A stretch of 64,000 nucleotides of DNA, from assembly GCA_018823745.1 (NCBI GenBank), contig JAHJHR010000012.1, positions 124,001 to 188,000 of the forward strand, given 5' to 3'. This document shows positions 8,362-18,031 of the stretch, piece after piece (the first letter of the stretch is position 1; each line of letters opens with the position of its first letter). A program made the position numbers and the translations under genes. The notes under the pieces are model-generated. The model worked only from the letters and a program-made list of their open reading frames with translations, was not told where the DNA came from and did no database searches. Source of the stretch: Alphaproteobacteria bacterium (GTDB lineage Bacteria > Pseudomonadota > Alphaproteobacteria > Oceanibaculales > Oceanibaculaceae).

Positions 8362-9408
8362 TTACTTGGCCTTGAGGGACTGAAGTTCCACCCAGTCACT
8401 CGCGGTCTTCATGTAGGCGTTCAGCGAATCCAGCGCCTCCTTGAAGATCGGATCGTTCTTCGCTTCTTCCTGCAGCACCTCGGCCGAGGCCTTGCGCAGC
8501 GCCGCCAGGACAGGCTCGGGGAAACGCTGGATCTTCACGCCCTTGGCGCGGAACTCGTCCAGCACCGAGGCCTGCGATGCCGGCGCCGACGCCATCGACC
8601 ACACGATATTGGCCCGGCAGGCGGCCCAGAACTGCTTCTGCTCCTGCTCGCTGTATTTCTTCCAGACATCCTTGTTGATGATCAGGGAGTTCCAGCTCGC
8701 CGGCTGATGCCAGCCCGGGAAGTAGTAGAATTTCGCGATGTTCTGGAAGCCGAGCGACTTGTCGATGATCGGCAGCGAGAATTCGGTTGCCTCGATGCGG
8801 CCGCGCTCCAGCGCGACATAGATTTCACCGCCGGCAATCAGCTGCGAGGACGCGCCCAGCTTGTTGATCACCTTGCCGCCCAGGCCGGAGATGCGCATCT
8901 TCAGGCCCTGGAAATCTTCCGGCTTGTTGATTTCCTTATTGAACCAGCCGCCGGCTTCCGGCGCGGTCAGATGGCAGGGGAAGACCTGCACATTGTACTT
9001 GTCATAGGCCTTCTGCATGATTTCCAGCCCGCCGCCTTCCCACATCCAGCCCAGGAAGACTTCCGGGTTGGGGCCGAACGGCATGGCGCCCATCAGTCCG
9101 GTCACCGGCACCGTGCCGGCCCAATAGCCGATCCAGTCCCAGCCGGCCGGCACAGCGCCGGAGCTGACGGCGTTGAAGACTTCCAGCGCGGGCACCAGAT
9201 CGCCGGCCCCATGCACCTTCATCTTCAGCTTGCCGCCGGAGACATCCTCCAGCAGCTTGGCCATGTTCTCGGCGCCTTCGCCGAGATAGACCATGTTCTT
9301 GGGGAAAGTGCTGGCCACGTCGAGCGCACGCTGCGCCTGCGCCGCACCCGGTTGGGCCACCCCCCACAGCAGGGCTGCGGCGGCAACGGTAGTGAGAATT
9401 CTTTTCAT
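8362..9408 (-). CDS. dctP: TRAP transporter substrate-binding protein (DctP family)
   Basis: 348 residues with a Sec signal peptide (KR, then AAAALLWGVAQPGAAQAQ, cleavage near residue 25). The mature protein has the DctP fold, including GGEIYVALERGRIEATEF in the hinge region that positions the conserved Arg for carboxylate binding. It binds the organic acid in the periplasm and delivers it to the DctQM permease encoded just downstream. The consensus GGGAGGAAC precedes the ATG and it is the first gene of the operon, so it sets expression of the transporter and the HMG-CoA reductase. Mevalonate as ligand is inferred from that linkage only. Confidence 0.92.
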   Translation of the reverse strand: MKRILTTVAAAALLWGVAQPGAAQAQRALDVASTFPKNMVYLGEGAENMAKLLEDVSGGKLKMKVHGAGDLVPALEVFNAVSSGAVPAGWDWIGYWAGTVPVTGLMGAMPFGPNPEVFLGWMWEGGGLEIMQKAYDKYNVQVFPCHLTAPEAGGWFNKEINKPEDFQGLKMRISGLGGKVINKLGASSQLIAGGEIYVALERGRIEATEFSLPIIDKSLGFQNIAKFYYFPGWHQPASWNSLIINKDVWKKYSEQEQKQFWAACRANIVWSMASAPASQASVLDEFRAKGVKIQRFPEPVLAALRKASAEVLQEEAKNDPIFKEALDSLNAYMKTASDWVELQSLKAK

Positions 9409-9755
9409 GTTTGTTCCTCCCGATTATCGACAGCGACTGTCGGTGACGGGGGGAAAGCGGCTTTGCCGGAGCAAAGTCTCAAGGCGGCATACACCCATCA
9501 GGCGCAGGGCCGGCCCTGGCTTCGTCTGGCAGAGATATCCTTCCTCCCATCGACCGGCGGCGCGGAATACGCCTGACGGTAGCGTGGCATCTGTCGTGCC
9601 CTTGGGCCGTAGAGTTTCAAGAGACGGACACCGTGTCAATCGCCCTGACATGCATGTCGGTGTTTCTCTCCGCATGGCGCGCCTGCGGCCGGCATGTATG
9701 ATTGTATAAACACACCACCGCTTTCGATCCCATTGCCGAACCAAGGATATTCCGG
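9409..9755 (+). other. intergenic region between divergent genes
   Basis: 347 bp with no credible gene, lying between the TRAP operon start and the asparaginase start, so it should hold two outward promoters. I see a 6-bp inverted repeat (CGACAG 9428-9433, CTGTCG 9437-9442, 3-bp spacer) just upstream of the TRAP ribosome site, which could be an operator, and an AT-rich patch around 9695-9712 close to the asparaginase start. No regulator gene is adjacent. Promoter hexamers could not be assigned with confidence. Confidence 0.4.
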
Positions 9756-10799
9756 ATGAGCAAACCCCGTATTGCCGTCTATGCGCTGGGCGGAACCATC
9801 GCCATGGTGCCGGGTGCTACAGGGGTTGTGCCCGGCCTCAGCGCGGCGCAACTGACCGCCGCCGTGCCGGGGCTTGGCGATGTCGCCCAGATCCGGGCGG
9901 AGACAATTGCCATGGTGGCCAGCCCCAATCTCGACCTTGATATCGTGCTGGAGGTGGCGGCCCGCATCCGAGCGGATGCCGCGCGGGGCGATACCGATGG
10001 CTGGGTCGTCACCCAGGGCACCGACACGATTGAGGAAACCGCCTTCCTGCTCGACCTGCTGCTGGCGGGCTTCGGCCGCCCGGTCATTGTCACCGGCGCA
10101 ATGCGCAACCCGATGATGGTCGCCCCCGACGGTCCGGCAAATATCCTGAACGCGGTGCGCGCCGCCGCCAGCCCGGCTGTCGTCCGCGAGGCGGAGGCGC
10201 TGGGCGTGCTGGTCACGCTGAACGACACGCTGCACGCCGCCGCCGAGGTGGTGAAGGCGAACACCCACCGCCTGGACGCCTTCACCAGCCCGCAGACCGG
10301 CCCGGTCGGGCTGCTGATCGAGGATAGCGTGATGCTGACCGGCGCCCCGAATCGTCCCTGGCGCGACGCCATCGCCAGCCTGCTCGCCGGGCAGGACCTA
10401 GCCACGCTGAAAACCCGCAAGGCCCCGGTGCTGCTGGCCGGCATCACCGTCACCGATCCGGGCCTGCTGCTCGACCACATCGCCGCATCGGATGACCGGC
10501 TGGGCTATGGCGGGATCGTGCTGGCCGGCATGGGCGGCGGCCATGTTCCGGCCCGGATGATGGCGTCGGTCGCCACCCTCGCTGCCGCGTTGCCCGTTCT
10601 CATCGCCGGCCGGGTCGGCAATGGCCCCCTGCTGACCCGGACCTATGAATATGCCGGCTCGGAAATGGATCTGGCGCGGCACGGCGTGCTGTCGGCGGGC
10701 AGGCTGCACCCGCTGAAATGCTGCGGTCTGCTGGAACTGGCCCTGCGTTGCCGGGCGGATCGCGCCACCATCGCCGGGCTACTCGCAGGATTCGCCTGA
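9756..10799 (+). CDS. asparaginase (type I/II superfamily), cytoplasmic
   Basis: 347 residues. Both asparaginase signatures are present: the N-terminal YALGGTIAM with the first catalytic Thr, and VTQGTDTIEETA with the second Thr/Asp pair; the TGAMRNP...DGPANILNAV segment follows with the expected spacing. It hydrolyses L-asparagine to aspartate and ammonia, though related amide substrates are possible. The chosen ATG at 9756 has AAGGAT about 8 bp upstream. No signal peptide follows it, so the enzyme should be cytoplasmic. It is divergent from the TRAP operon. Confidence 0.9.
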   Translation: MSKPRIAVYALGGTIAMVPGATGVVPGLSAAQLTAAVPGLGDVAQIRAETIAMVASPNLDLDIVLEVAARIRADAARGDTDGWVVTQGTDTIEETAFLLDLLLAGFGRPVIVTGAMRNPMMVAPDGPANILNAVRAAASPAVVREAEALGVLVTLNDTLHAAAEVVKANTHRLDAFTSPQTGPVGLLIEDSVMLTGAPNRPWRDAIASLLAGQDLATLKTRKAPVLLAGITVTDPGLLLDHIAASDDRLGYGGIVLAGMGGGHVPARMMASVATLAAALPVLIAGRVGNGPLLTRTYEYAGSEMDLARHGVLSAGRLHPLKCCGLLELALRCRADRATIAGLLAGFA

Positions 10800-10895
10800 A
10801 AAAGATAAGCAAAGCTGTATTTTAGCCGTGCCGAGTATTTAGTTGCATGCGTATAGTGCTGCGCCTGCAAATGCGAGAGTGTGTCAATCAAGGCC

Positions 10896-12050
10896 ATGTC
10901 GAAAAAGGCATTCAACCGCTCGCCACTGCTTGATGTCATCATCGGCAGCGATTCCAGCATGTCCCTAAACATGATCGAGAACGCTGCTGCCGGCCGGGAC
11001 CCTTTGTTCCACAACCGGTTCATGAATGACTGCATCCTGTTCAAATACCCGAATTTCGAGGTGCAGCTGTCGGAAGGCGTCGAGGCCGCCGCGAAGGGCC
11101 CGGCGGCGGAATTCCGCCCCGTCGAGACCGCGATCTATGTGCCCAACGACCCCGAGAACCTGCAGGCCGGCGGCTTCGCCATCTATCTTCGGCAGCGCGA
11201 TTTCGAGCATCTGTTACGCCATCACCTGGGTCTCAACCTGAACGCCGAGGATGCGGATTTCGCCATCGACGTGAAGATATTGCGGGTCATCGACACTATC
11301 CCCTCGCTGGACCCGTATCTGCTGCGCAGCGAACTCAGCCATGCCGGCCTCAATTTGGCAGAGAATGTGTTCGGCGCCTCGGAGCGCGAGGAAGACAATA
11401 TCCGCCGCAAGATCGAAGGCCGCATCGGCCCGATCATCGACCGGGCGGTCGGCAAGGCGGCGGCCGGCGATACTGCCGCGCAGGCCTATCGCAAGCGCTT
11501 CATCGACGCGATCTGGAATCCCGACCTGCCGGAAGCCGAGCTGTTCATCAAATCCTTCGGCATCGACAAGGCGGAAACCCAGCGCATCTTCATCGCCTGG
11601 AAGGGCATCACCTATTACCAGGTTAAATTCGAGAGCTTCGCGCCCAGCCTGCGCGTGGTGCTGGATTTCTTCCGTGGTCCCCTGTCCCGGCCGCGCGATG
11701 CCTCTAGCTACAACCGCATGGAGCTGGAGCAGATGGCCATGCATGTACAGGCCACCCGCACCAAGCTGGAAAACGTGGTGAAGAACTGCCGGCAGATTTT
11801 CGTCGATTACAACAAGGCCTATGACGGGCTGGTGAATGGCGACAAACCGCTGGCCTTCAAGGAATTCCTGACCACAGCGCATAACTACTACTGGATTCTG
11901 GGGTTCTGCTCGACCGCCTCGAAGAACGCCACGGGCATCCTGACGCGGACCATGCAGGCCGAACAGCCGCATCCGCTGCGCTATGAGGAGCTGGATGCGA
12001 TGCTGAAGCAGATGAATGCGCTGTTGAACTCCAGCGTGAAATCGCTGTAA
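10896..12050 (+). CDS. conserved-looking protein of unknown function
   Basis: 384 residues from the ATG at 10896; a GTG at 10881 in the same frame is an alternative. I do not recognise the family. There is no signal peptide, membrane segment or nucleotide-binding motif. The first 200 residues are mixed ([14 protein letters not shown]...), the rest mostly helical and charged, ending with [16 protein letters not shown], which could be a coiled-coil or assembly surface. The low-repeat, even composition and codon use match its neighbours, so it is a genuine gene. It is followed 10 bp later by the YaiI-family gene and may be co-transcribed with it. Confidence 0.65.
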   Translation: MSKKAFNRSPLLDVIIGSDSSMSLNMIENAAAGRDPLFHNRFMNDCILFKYPNFEVQLSEGVEAAAKGPAAEFRPVETAIYVPNDPENLQAGGFAIYLRQRDFEHLLRHHLGLNLNAEDADFAIDVKILRVIDTIPSLDPYLLRSELSHAGLNLAENVFGASEREEDNIRRKIEGRIGPIIDRAVGKAAAGDTAAQAYRKRFIDAIWNPDLPEAELFIKSFGIDKAETQRIFIAWKGITYYQVKFESFAPSLRVVLDFFRGPLSRPRDASSYNRMELEQMAMHVQATRTKLENVVKNCRQIFVDYNKAYDGLVNGDKPLAFKEFLTTAHNYYWILGFCSTASKNATGILTRTMQAEQPHPLRYEELDAMLKQMNALLNSSVKSL

Positions 12051-12060
12051 CACCCGCATT

Positions 12061-12513
12061 ATGGATATTGAGATACTGGTCGATGCCGATGCCTGTCCGG
12101 TGAAGGCAGAAATCTATCGCGTCGCCGAACGCTATGGCGTGCCGGTCACGCTGGTGGCGAACAGCTACATGGCCATCCCGCGCGATCCGCGCGTGCGCCT
12201 GGAGGTTGTCGGCAGCGGCTTCGATGCCGCCGATGACTGGATCGCCGAGCGCGCCCATGCCGCCAGCATCGTGGTGACCACCGATATCCAGCTGGCGGAC
12301 CGCTGCCTGAAGAAGGAGGCGGTTGTCATTGCGCCCACCGGCCGGCCCTTCACCGCCAACTCCATCGGCATGGCCATCGCCAAGCGTGCATTGATGGAAG
12401 ATCTGCGGGCGATGGGCGAGATCACCGGCGGTCCGAAGCCGATGAGCGGTCGCGATAAATCCAGCTTCCTCTCAGCGCTGGACGAGGCCGTGGTGCGGTT
12501 GCGGCGTCGATAA
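12061..12513 (+). CDS. YaiI/YqxD family protein (UPF0178)
   Basis: 150 residues, matching the whole UPF0178 family. The N-terminal VDADACPVK, the central [13 protein letters not shown] and the [10 protein letters not shown] segment are family signatures. The acidic clusters resemble PIN-like/NYN nuclease folds, and a nuclease role has been suggested for the family, but the biochemical function is unestablished. It starts 10 bp after the unknown gene upstream, so the two are probably in one transcript. Confidence 0.9.
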   Translation: MDIEILVDADACPVKAEIYRVAERYGVPVTLVANSYMAIPRDPRVRLEVVGSGFDAADDWIAERAHAASIVVTTDIQLADRCLKKEAVVIAPTGRPFTANSIGMAIAKRALMEDLRAMGEITGGPKPMSGRDKSSFLSALDEAVVRLRRR

Positions 12514-12638
12514 GCCCCCCAGAAATCGCTAAAACTTTACCTAAAATTAGAGAATAGAGCTTAGACTGCCTTCATGATCGCGGATTGGACGCGGGCGATA
12601 TCGCATCCGCGCCACTCTGACATGGAACGGCCGAACCG

Positions 12639-14858
12639 GTGTCATACCACCCCCAGACCACTGCACCATGGCGCCGGTTTCTCAGCGCTGCCCGCCACTG
12701 CGCGACGTCCTGCCTGACCAGGACGGGCTTGCTGCAAAGCCAGTCGGCAAAGCGCGTTCTGAAGCGCCGCATTGAACAGCAGCGCAGCCTTGTCACCATC
12801 GCCCAGCTGGCCCTGGAGGATGTGTCGACCGAAGCGCTGATGCAGCACACGGCCCAGGCCCTGGCCGCCACATTGCACGCCCCGATCGTCAGCCTTCTCG
12901 AACACCGCGCGCTGGACGGCATGCTGATTCTGCGCGCGGGCGTTGGCTGGCCTGTGGAGATGATGGGCGCAATCTATTGCCCGCTGGCTGACAGCGTGCT
13001 GGCCCGATACACCATCGACACAGAAATGCCGCTGCTGATCGAGGATCTGCCGAGCGATTCCCGGTTCCCGGTTTCGCCCCGCCTGACCACCCTCGGCGTG
13101 CGCGCCGGCGTCAGTGTCGTACTGCGCGCCCAGGGCAGAATTTATGGCGTGCTTGGTGCCTTCGCGACCGAGCCCCGCGATTTCAGCGAGGATGATGCCA
13201 GTTTTGTGCAATCCATCGCCTTCATGCTCTCGGGCGCGCTGACCCGCCGTGCGGATGCGGAGACTCTGGCATCCCAGAAAGGGCGGCTGCAGGGCATTCT
13301 GGACACGGCGCTCGACAGCATCATCACCATCGACCAGCAGGGCGTCATCGAATCCGTCAACCCGATGGCCGAGACCATGTTCGGCTATCCGCCGGGAAAA
13401 CTGATAGGACAGAACATCACTGTGCTGATGCCGGAACAGTTTCACACACCGCACAGCACAGCCCTGGCAAGCTATCTCGCGACCGGGAAAAGCCGGATTA
13501 TCGGCACGATGCAGGAAATGACCGGCCTGAAATCCGATGGCACGGAGTTTCCCATTGAATTGTCGGTCGGCGAAATCCGCACCGAGCGCGAGCATCTGTT
13601 CATCGGCACGATCCGTGACCTGACCGAGCGCAAGATCACCGAGGACCAGCTGCGCCAGGCCCAGAAGATGGAAGCGGTTGGCCAGCTGACCGGCGGCATC
13701 GCGCATGACTTCAACAATCTGCTGACCGTCGTGCTGGGCAATGCGGAAATGCTGGCGGAGGAAATTCCGGCCAATACCGCGCAGCATCAGATGATGGAGA
13801 GCGTCATCAAGGCCGCCGAGCGCGGCGCGGAGCTGACGCAGCGCCTGCTGGCCTTCTCCCGCAGGCAGAGCCTGCAGCCTGAGGATATCGACGCCGAGGC
13901 CCTGATTCTGGAAACGACGCAATTGCTGCGCCGGACGCTGGGCGAACACATCACGATCGAGACCGGGTGCGACACCGGCCTCTGGCACGCCATGGCCGAC
14001 CCGACCCAGTTGCAGACGGCGCTGATCAACCTGGCCCTGAATGCGCGCGACGCCATGCCGGGGGGCGGGACATTGCGCATCGAGGCCGCCAACCGCACGG
14101 TTGAACCGGGACGCCAGAATTACAGCGGCGGCGGTGAGGCCCGTCCCGGCGGTTATGTGATGATCGCGGTCAGCGATACCGGTACCGGCATTCCCGCCGA
14201 TGTCCTGCCACGCATCTACGAGCCGTTCTATACCACCAAGGAAGTCGGCAAAGGCTCCGGGCTGGGTCTGTCGATGGTCTATGGCTTCGTGCGCCAGACC
14301 GGCGGCTTCATCCTGCTGGACAGCCAGGTCGATCACGGCACGCGGGTCGAGCTGTATCTGCCACAGGCCGCCAAGACCAAGGTGCCGGCCGCTGCTGCCG
14401 CACAGGAAAGCTATCCGCTGCTGGCACCGCCCGACGCCCATATCCTGCTGGTCGAGGACGACCCTCTGGTCAGCGCCTATCTGACAGCGGCGCTGCGCGA
14501 TGCGGGCTACCAGCTGACCGTGGCCGGCAACGCACAAGACGCGCTGGCGCATCTGGCCGGGCAGGAGGCCCACAGCTTCGACCTGCTGCTGACCGATATC
14601 GTCATGCCCGGTGGTATGGACGGTCATGCCCTGGCCAAGATCGCCGCGACGCTGCGCCCGGACATCGCCATCCTGCTCAGCACCGGCTATAGCGACGCCC
14701 TGTCCGGTGGCGAGGCCGCCGATCTTGCCTGGCCGCTGCTCCAGAAGCCGTATAACCGGGCCACGCTGAAAAATGCCGTCCGCAATGTCTTGAACAACCG
14801 TCCGCGCCAGCCATCTCCTCAGGCAGAAGCGCCGATAATCAGGGGAAACGAAGAATGA
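12639..14858 (+). CDS. hybrid sensor histidine kinase (GAF-PAS-HisKA-HATPase-REC) of a kai operon
   Basis: 739 residues. Order: short N-terminal region with coil (to ~50), GAF (~55-205), PAS (~215-335, [10 protein letters not shown]), HisKA with phospho-acceptor His356 in [11 protein letters not shown], HATPase_c ([44 protein letters not shown] split over N and G boxes), then a receiver with phospho-acceptor Asp653 (LLTDIVMP). No transmembrane segments, so cytosolic sensing. Start is a GTG at 12639 with no strong ribosome site; a later start is possible. Its stop overlaps the kaiC start (ATGA), which places it as the likely output or input kinase of the KaiBC pair. Confidence 0.9.
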   Translation: MSYHPQTTAPWRRFLSAARHCATSCLTRTGLLQSQSAKRVLKRRIEQQRSLVTIAQLALEDVSTEALMQHTAQALAATLHAPIVSLLEHRALDGMLILRAGVGWPVEMMGAIYCPLADSVLARYTIDTEMPLLIEDLPSDSRFPVSPRLTTLGVRAGVSVVLRAQGRIYGVLGAFATEPRDFSEDDASFVQSIAFMLSGALTRRADAETLASQKGRLQGILDTALDSIITIDQQGVIESVNPMAETMFGYPPGKLIGQNITVLMPEQFHTPHSTALASYLATGKSRIIGTMQEMTGLKSDGTEFPIELSVGEIRTEREHLFIGTIRDLTERKITEDQLRQAQKMEAVGQLTGGIAHDFNNLLTVVLGNAEMLAEEIPANTAQHQMMESVIKAAERGAELTQRLLAFSRRQSLQPEDIDAEALILETTQLLRRTLGEHITIETGCDTGLWHAMADPTQLQTALINLALNARDAMPGGGTLRIEAANRTVEPGRQNYSGGGEARPGGYVMIAVSDTGTGIPADVLPRIYEPFYTTKEVGKGSGLGLSMVYGFVRQTGGFILLDSQVDHGTRVELYLPQAAKTKVPAAAAAQESYPLLAPPDAHILLVEDDPLVSAYLTAALRDAGYQLTVAGNAQDALAHLAGQEAHSFDLLLTDIVMPGGMDGHALAKIAATLRPDIAILLSTGYSDALSGGEAADLAWPLLQKPYNRATLKNAVRNVLNNRPRQPSPQAEAPIIRGNEE

Positions 14859-16591
14859 CAAGCGATTCGCGTCCCCTTGCCCTGTCAAAACTGGCAACCG
14901 GTATCCAGGGTTTCGATTTGCTGTCCGGCGGCGGCCTGCCCTCCGGGCGCACCAGCCTGCTGATCGGCGGCGCCGGCACCGGCAAGACGGTCTTCGCCAT
15001 GCATATCCTGGCCAACCGGCTGCGCGATCACGGCGAAAGCAGCATTCTCGTCAGCTTCGAGGAGGATGTCGGGAACCTGATCGCCAATGCCGCCGGCTTC
15101 GGCTGGACCCTGCGGCCGGCCAGCGAAGCGCAATCCGGCGAACCCGGTATCTATGTACTCGATGCAAAACTCGATCCCGATGTGGTTCAGGCCGGCGATT
15201 TCGACCTGAACGGCCTGATCGGCGCGTTGCAGGCGCTGCGCAAGCGGACCGGCAGCCGGATCATCGTGCTGGATACCATCGACTGGCTGATCGCCATGCT
15301 GGACTCGCCCGCCGCCCAGCGACGCGAGCTGGTGCGACTGCGCGAATGGCTGATCCAGGAGGATATCACGGCGCTGATGACGGCGATGGCGGAGGAAACC
15401 TATTCAGGTGAGCTGGATGCCGCGCTCAATTATCTGCCCTTCATGACGGAATGCGTCATCTCCCTGCATCACGAGGTCACCCACCGCGTCGCCAGCCGGC
15501 AGATCCGGCTGGTCAAATATCGCGGCACCACCCATAGCTCGAACGCTTTCCCCATGCTGGTCCGCAGCAACGGCATCGCTGTCCTGGCCGACCCGCCCGA
15601 ACTGAATCACCGCAGCTATACGGACCGCGTATCGACCGGTGTCGAGCGGCTGGATACCATGCTGGGCGGCGGCTATTACCGCGCCACGACAATCCTGATC
15701 TCGGGATCGCCCGGCACCGCCAAGAGCACCCTGTCGGGCGCCTTTACCCTTGCCGCCTGCCAGCGCGGCGAGAAGGCCCTGTATTATTCCTTCGACGAAG
15801 CCGCCGAACAGATTCTGCGCAATTTCAAATCCGTGGCGATCGATCTGGCACCCTATATCGAGTCGGGTTTGCTGCACATGAAGGGCAGCCGGGCCTTTAA
15901 TGTTAGTGCCGAGGAGCATTTCGCCCAATTGCGTGAGCTGATCGACGAACACAAGCCCGGCTCCGTGGTCATCGATCCGATCTCCGCCATTGGCAAGATC
16001 AGCGACCAGAACGAGAGCAGCACCGCCATCGTGAACCTGCTGGACTACATGAAAAGCCAGTCGATCACCGTGCTGGCGACGACCCTGCTGAACCCGCAGC
16101 ACCGCGACTGGGAGAGCACGCAGTTCAACGTCTCGACCATTGCCGATACCTGGATGGATGTCTCCTTCCGCATCAACCAGGGGGAACGTAACCGGGCGCT
16201 GACCATCGTCAAATCGCGCGGCATGTCGCATTCCAACCAGGTCCGCGAGTTGATCCTCTCGACCACCGGTATCTCGCTGGCTGACGTCTATACCGCCGGC
16301 GGCGAGGTGCTGATGGGCACCGCGCGCATGGAGCGCGAGGCGGAGGACAAGGTGCAGGACGCCCAGCGTCGCGCCGCCTACACCCACCGACGGCAGGAGC
16401 TGGAAAACCAGCATCAGCGCCTGACCCTGCAAATGCAGATGCTGCAGGCCGAAATCACCCAGGCAGCGGCAGAGCGTGAGCAGATGCTGCGCGAGGAAAG
16501 CATCTGGCGCGACGACCAGGTCCGATCAACAGCCAGCATCCGCAGCATGCGGCACGCCGATGATTCCACCGAAGCAGGCGACAGGAAATGA
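14855..16591 (+). CDS. kaiC: KaiC-family circadian clock ATPase
   Basis: 578 residues with the duplicated RecA-like domains of KaiC. CI: Walker A GGAGTGKT at 38-45 and the catalytic Glu pair at 69-70 (SFEED). CII: Walker A GSPGTAKS at 284-291, with Asp314-Glu315 (YSFDEA) where the first catalytic Glu is replaced by Asp. The segment NVSTIADTW keeps Ser427 and Thr428 in the positions of the autophosphorylated Ser431/Thr432 of cyanobacterial KaiC. A C-terminal extension of about 90 residues (490-570) is charged, Gln-rich and looks coiled-coil. Overlaps the kinase stop and the kaiB start by 4 bp each. No KaiA gene is near, as usual outside cyanobacteria. Confidence 0.95.
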   Translation: MTSDSRPLALSKLATGIQGFDLLSGGGLPSGRTSLLIGGAGTGKTVFAMHILANRLRDHGESSILVSFEEDVGNLIANAAGFGWTLRPASEAQSGEPGIYVLDAKLDPDVVQAGDFDLNGLIGALQALRKRTGSRIIVLDTIDWLIAMLDSPAAQRRELVRLREWLIQEDITALMTAMAEETYSGELDAALNYLPFMTECVISLHHEVTHRVASRQIRLVKYRGTTHSSNAFPMLVRSNGIAVLADPPELNHRSYTDRVSTGVERLDTMLGGGYYRATTILISGSPGTAKSTLSGAFTLAACQRGEKALYYSFDEAAEQILRNFKSVAIDLAPYIESGLLHMKGSRAFNVSAEEHFAQLRELIDEHKPGSVVIDPISAIGKISDQNESSTAIVNLLDYMKSQSITVLATTLLNPQHRDWESTQFNVSTIADTWMDVSFRINQGERNRALTIVKSRGMSHSNQVRELILSTTGISLADVYTAGGEVLMGTARMEREAEDKVQDAQRRAAYTHRRQELENQHQRLTLQMQMLQAEITQAAAEREQMLREESIWRDDQVRSTASIRSMRHADDSTEAGDRK

Positions 16592-16929
16592 TCAAGCCCA
16601 TGGACCATAGGGCTACCACAACCAGCCCCCCCGTGCCGCCCAAGGCCCCGCTGATCCGGCTGCGTTTCTTCGTTGCCTACAGCGCGCCCAGTTCCCGCAC
16701 GGCGCTGGCGACACTGGAATCCGTCCTGGACGGCCTGGCCGACCGGGTGGAGGTCGAAGTGATTGATGTCATGCAATCGCCCGAACGGGCGCTGGATGAG
16801 GGCATTCTGGTGACACCGGCGCTGGTGCGCCTGTCTCCCGGACCGAAGCGTGTCCTGATCGGCGATCTGCGCGGCGAAAGCGCGCTGCGGCGCTTCCTCC
16901 AGGATTCCGGCCTGACCTTCGACGCATAA
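16588..16929 (+). CDS. kaiB: KaiB-family circadian clock protein
   Basis: 113 residues. After a Pro/Thr-rich N-terminal tail of about 25 residues comes a KaiB domain: LRFFVAYSAPSSRTALA, VEVIDVMQSPERALDEGILVTPALVRLSP and RVLIGDL align with the thioredoxin-like KaiB fold, including the conserved cis-Pro segment (VTPAL). KaiB binds the KaiC CI ring and resets phosphorylation. The ATG overlaps the kaiC stop; a second in-frame ATG at 16600 is possible. It is the last gene of the kinase-kaiC-kaiB operon. Confidence 0.93.
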   Translation: MIKPMDHRATTTSPPVPPKAPLIRLRFFVAYSAPSSRTALATLESVLDGLADRVEVEVIDVMQSPERALDEGILVTPALVRLSPGPKRVLIGDLRGESALRRFLQDSGLTFDA

Positions 16930-16944
16930 ACGGGCCCAACCGAC

Positions 16945-17955
16945 ATGGATAGCCTGACCCAGTTCGTTCTCGGCGCCACGATTTCAGCCCTGGCGCTCGG
17001 ACCCCGCATTGGTCCGCGCCGCGCCGCCCTGATCGGCGGCGTGGTTGCGACCCTGCCCGACCTCGATGTCTTCATCGCCGCCGCCGACCCGATCCAGTCC
17101 TATGTCACCCATCGTGGTTTCAGCCACTCGGTCTTCGTCCATACCGCCCTCGCCCCCGTGCTGGGTGAGGTGCTGCTTCGGCTGGACCGACGCCTGCGGG
17201 ATGCCCGCTGGCTGACCTGGCTGACACTGTGGCTTGTGCTGGTAACTCATGCGCTGCTCGACTGCTTCACCACCTATGGCACGCGCATCCTCTGGCCGGT
17301 CGACAATACCCCGGTCAGCTGGTCCAGCATCTTCATCATCGACCCGCTCTACAGCCTGCCGCTGCTGGTGCTGACGCTGGTCGCCCTGTTCCGCGGCCGC
17401 TGGGGGCCGGGTTTCGGCAAGGGCGCCATCACGGCGCTGGCGTTGAGCACCCTCTATCTCGGCTGGAGCGTCGCGGCGCGGGACATCGCCGAGACTAAAA
17501 TGCGCAGCGCGCTGGCCGAGGCCGGGCAGAGTGTCGAACGGCTGATGATGATCCCGACGCCATTCAACACCGCGCTCTGGCGCGGCCTGGCGATGACCGA
17601 GGACGGGTATATCAACATCTACCGCTCGATCCTGGATGAGCGGTCAGAGGCTACCCTGCACCGGCATGATCGCGGGCGCGATATCGAGGCCCTGCTGCCG
17701 GCGGACTCGCCGGTCGCGGATGTGGCCGCCTTCAGCGGCGGCTACTACGCCCTGCGCCGGGACGGGGCTGACATCCTGCTGTCCGATCTGCGCATGGGCG
17801 TCGATCCGAATTACATCTTCACCTTCAAGATCGCCGAGCAACACAGCGACCCTGTCCTGGTGAAACCGGTCCAGCGCGAGCGGGTGAACGACCTCACGGT
17901 GCTCGACTGGATGGTCCGGCGGATCACCGACGAGCAGGCCGTCCGGATCGAGTAG
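16945..17955 (+). CDS. YdjM-like membrane-bound metal-dependent hydrolase
   Basis: 336 residues. The N-terminal MDSLTQFVLGA, the DLDVFI segment and the motif THRGFSHSVF are typical of the YdjM/DUF457 family of inner-membrane putative hydrolases; His residues in these motifs are thought to bind metal. Four or so hydrophobic segments occupy residues 1-185, and a soluble C-terminal region follows. The biochemical function of the family is not established. It begins 15 bp after kaiB and could be read through from the clock operon, although no functional link is known. Confidence 0.85.
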   Translation: MDSLTQFVLGATISALALGPRIGPRRAALIGGVVATLPDLDVFIAAADPIQSYVTHRGFSHSVFVHTALAPVLGEVLLRLDRRLRDARWLTWLTLWLVLVTHALLDCFTTYGTRILWPVDNTPVSWSSIFIIDPLYSLPLLVLTLVALFRGRWGPGFGKGAITALALSTLYLGWSVAARDIAETKMRSALAEAGQSVERLMMIPTPFNTALWRGLAMTEDGYINIYRSILDERSEATLHRHDRGRDIEALLPADSPVADVAAFSGGYYALRRDGADILLSDLRMGVDPNYIFTFKIAEQHSDPVLVKPVQRERVNDLTVLDWMVRRITDEQAVRIE

Positions 17956-18031
17956 GCCGGATCGAATAGGGTTGATCCCCGGGCATTCCCCCCCACCTCA
18001 GTCAGGTCAGTCCCTGCCGAGGTTGAAGCCG

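Noticed and set aside
7669..9576. Long open frame on the plus strand opposite the TRAP genes
   Set aside because: Antisense shadow of dctQ and dctP; both minus-strand genes have full domains, signal peptide and ribosome sites.
9690..9715. AT-rich TGTAT repeats resembling a GntR operator upstream of the asparaginase
   Set aside because: The inverted repeat is imperfect and no GntR regulator gene is adjacent.
12639..16929. A KaiA gene next to kaiBC
   Set aside because: No candidate reading frame with KaiA features occurs before the kinase or after kaiB; non-cyanobacterial kai operons normally lack it.
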